DNA of 22,154 nt from Saccoglossus kowalevskii (lineage: Eukaryota > Hemichordata > Enteropneusta > Harrimaniidae), in the NCBI RefSeq assembly GCF_000003605.2, contig NW_003135832.1, positions 169,617-191,770 of the forward strand. Direction: 5' to 3'. The position numbers were made by a program, and so were the translations under genes. How positions within the stretch are numbered: the stretch's first letter is position 1; every line of letters begins with the position of its first letter. Of the stretch, positions 19,391 to 22,154 are shown piece after piece. The notes under the pieces are model-generated. The model had not been told where the DNA came from, did not search any database, and saw only the letters and a list, made by a program, of their open reading frames with translations.

Positions 19391-21070
19391 GCGCGTGTTA
19401 AAAACCTATTCTGTGTCGTTGTAAAGTGTGTTTTTGACTCTTTTCGTTGAAATCCATTGAGTGTGTAATAACAATTATAGTCGAATGTGCCCAGTCATCC
19501 GATTTTCATGTCTACGACGTAACTTATAATTGTAATTGCATTTTTCAGATTTTTTACAATGTCCTGCGAGTATTGTCGTTTTTTTGAAAATGAAAACAAA
19601 TATGTCATGAACCTATATTTGAAAACAAGCAAAGTGATAACTGTGCTGTCGAATACCAAAAACTCTTACAAATGTTAATTCAAGTCATCTCAATTTAACT
19701 GCGTCTCAAGCAGATTTGTGATCGTAGGAGTCCAACGTAGATTTCAAAATAATACCGTTAATCATAATAATACTCATACATTGACAAGCGTGAATAAACA
19801 GAACAAATAGTATTAGAGTGACTGTGGTAATGTGTCATATAAATTGATTTCAAACACAGCCTTGAACACAATGAACATGGTGATATTTTCTATTTCATTT
19901 TATTTTTGTTGTTTATAAAAAATAAGACATACAAAATAAATACATTTAATACATCAACATAACCATACTAATTGCAATAAATACTTTCATGCTACATAAT
20001 ACATAAATGAAAACAAATTAAATGTCCCTGTTTCGACTGCATCATATTTTACAGAACTAATGTTTTAAACAGGTTTGAAGATGTGATCAATTACTGCTTT
20101 ATTTTGAATGTGTATTAATCGCAGCGTTCGTATCAACATGGTTTACACATTTCTCGAACAAACATTGTTTTGTTATACTAGGTAAGTGGCTAACTGTACA
20201 TTAATGATTATCGTCACTACTAACATCAACCATTATTATTGGAAACGAAACTTAAAAAACCTACCTTTTGGTATTAGACAACGGATAAAAACACAGGCTA
20301 GTACTGTCGTCTTGTCTATGAAAGTGAATCTTCTTGGTACACGGCTAATTTATAATAGGTCGTGAATCAACAAATCACGTGTCGCTCTGCACATGCATAA
20401 GAGAGGCTCCATTCTTCAATATGCCCACGGTAAAATAAAACAAACATGCAAATTAATATTTAATATCTAATCGAATGAAAACGCGGGATTCATTAGTTAG
20501 ACTAATTACGTATTGTAAAGCGATTATAATGTATTGGTAATAATGGATATCTATGTTTTCTATTAATTTTCAGCAACAAAGGCAAGTCCTACTTTCTTTG
20601 TTATAACGCTAGACTTAGTTTTTTTTTTTCATTACAAATCATGAGCTCAGAGTCCTAAGCCGCTGGTTTATTTGCAGCTGAAAGCGAATTAGCAGCGAAC
20701 TATGAAGATCAATAGTTGTATTTCGTTGTTTTTATTCATTCAATACGACTAGTATCAGGCGAATTACGAAAGTTACTGTACTACGTTGTAATCAATAACA
20801 CTCCATCGAGATGTTTTTACTTATATATTTCAGCCTGCACATTGTATAGTAACTGTTGGGTTTATAAAATACAAATATGATTGATTTATTGGAAAATGTT
20901 TTCCCGTTCGTAAAATCTCAAAAACAAATGTGTTCAATATAGTACATAATAGTAATATTAATAATTCAATTTAAAAATGCGTGCACTATAACATATGTAA
21001 AAGGTATATCACAAGTGACAATATCAGATTTACTAAACCAGTGCAGTATGAGCCTTATATTATTAGGTCC

Positions 21071-21193
21071 GCATCAAATGACGCATCACGGCTTCCAGAC
21101 GTAAAAACTAATATAAGTACTGTAATTTGTAAGCGCGTATACAAGACCTGGAAGCCTTTTGGCTCATTTGCGTGACCGGTTCCCGTGCGGGAA
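21071..21193. repeat. Imperfect foldback followed by a small hairpin
   Basis: GGCTTCCAG (21090-21098) pairs with CTGGAAGCC (21148-21156). Outside it AAATGA (21076-21081) pairs with TCATTT (21164-21169), giving a roughly 100-bp foldback. Directly after it, TTCCCG-TG-CGGGAA (21180-21193) forms a perfect 6-bp hairpin. It may be a degraded terminal-inverted-repeat element. Confidence 0.5.
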
Positions 21194-21412
21194 AACTGAG
21201 GTATGAAAGTTTACGCCATTAATATTAGGAAATATAGTTATTTTTGGAGTCATCGATATATTCATGGTTTAGGGGTTCATTGGTAAGAGCATTACCATTT
21301 ACCATTACTGTTTCACAATCATTGGCGAATCGCCACTAGCCACTAAGTGATCAAATTAGTTTGCGCGAAGAAGTTGACGTTGGGAGAATTGAATTGAGGT
21401 CTCGCATATACG

Positions 21413-21442
21413 CGGCTTTTTATCACACGCGTGTTATAGCCG
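21413..21442. repeat. Palindrome around ACACGCGTGT
   Basis: A perfect 10-bp palindrome (21425-21434) is extended imperfectly by CGGCT on the left and AGCCG on the right. It contains an MluI-type ACGCGT core, CpG-rich for this region. Confidence 0.5.
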
Positions 21443-22154
21443 AATACCTGAAACAACCAGAAATATTTCAATTTACATGTAATTGTTCATAATAATGATT
21501 ATTATTGGTAGCTCATTTTGTGTTAGTCATGATTTCAAATGGTCAATCTGTTTACCAATCAGATTGCCGGGATTTGTATGGCAAAGATGGAAAGGTATTA
21601 AACTGCTTAATTAGATCGACCTGCCATGATACAAGCATAAATACAAACATAACCTAGTCAACATTTGATTTTTACTTTCAACTTGTTCGGATAACTTTTG
21701 TTCTCATACTTAATGAGTATATCTATGTGATATAAAAATTAACTCATTAAAAATAAATATATCGAACTCTTAGCAGGGTGTACATAGATCATAAATACTG
21801 TTGTAAAAAGACAGAGGCAACAATGGATAAAAACAATTTACAAATAGAAACAAAACTCTTCCATTTTTTTCTACAAACTCATGTGCTACAAACTTTTGAA
21901 TATTAAAAGCCATCATAAAGTGTTCCAAATGGAAATATTGAAATCATCCCTTTTTCATAAACTGACAATTGGATCCGGAGTCAACGGAGTAAGAGTAAGG
22001 CTAGTAAGGGGTAGACAATAGTACTGGAAATGAAATACATATACAACAAAATGGCGAGTTAAAGCTCCTGGCTTTAATACATCTCAAAATAATTACAAGA
22101 AATAAAGCACAGAAAATACAATGAATAAATCACTAAATTAGGGGATTGCTTAGG

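Larger units (their letters stand above)
18941..22154. other. AT-rich stretch with no recognised gene
   Basis: No coding region is supported. Acceptor-like TTTTCAG (about 20572) and TTTGCAG (about 20678) each precede a short open frame, with no further exons. Palindromes at 19369, 21071-21193 and 21413-21442 are listed. The last 120 bases contain two plus-strand AATAAA words without an upstream gene. Confidence 0.45.

Noticed and set aside
20572-20715. Acceptor-like TTTTCAG and TTTGCAG each followed by a short open frame
   Set aside because: Polypyrimidine tracts are weak, and no donor, poly(A) signal or partner exon supports a gene.
21263-21405. tRNA-like A box (GGGGTTCATTGGTAAGAGCAT), possible tRNA-derived SINE head
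   Set aside because: No acceptable B box (GGTTCRANNCC) or cloverleaf follows at the right distance. The similarity is limited to the D-arm.

Overview
The window reads as metazoan nuclear DNA, most likely from a marine invertebrate. The base composition is strongly AT-rich. Genes are sparse and intron-split, with GT...AG splice sites and short dispersed foldback elements. The two firm genes belong to animal families: a secreted C-type lectin and a rhodopsin-like GPCR. A hemichordate, cephalochordate or mollusc would all fit; the sequence alone does not name the species. There is no operon structure, rRNA, convincing tRNA or CRISPR array.

Left third (1-7100). A minus-strand C-type lectin gene fills about 1.75-3.85 kb: TATA box, signal-peptide exon, large lectin-domain exon, small C-terminal lectin exon, and a possible fourth exon with a poly(A) signal. 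All phases agree across the junctions, but the lectin frame contains one in-frame TGA. A possible plus-strand signal-peptide exon lies inside its second intron. Beyond it are an 85-codon open stretch bounded by splice-like sites (4621-4875) and a short plus-strand exon resembling DUF3504/Crypton-type recombinase-derived proteins (6940-7086).

Middle (7100-16100). This part is repeat-rich and has no firm gene. It holds two direct copies of a 174/232-bp repeat (7366 and 11717), three copies of a hairpin element (7710, 8701, 15962), a separate 60-bp foldback (7935-7994), and a degenerate AT-rich field (about 7545-8300).

Right part (16100-22154). A minus-strand class A GPCR gene (17646-18868) codes for about 407 residues but is split by a one-base frameshift just before TM6. 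The rest is AT-rich with several palindromes and no recognisable gene.

The lectin and receptor have no evident functional link. I did not find a convincing new multi-gene system. The best leads are the two near-intact but interrupted genes, the atypical receptor TM6, the hairpin family and the possible nested exon.
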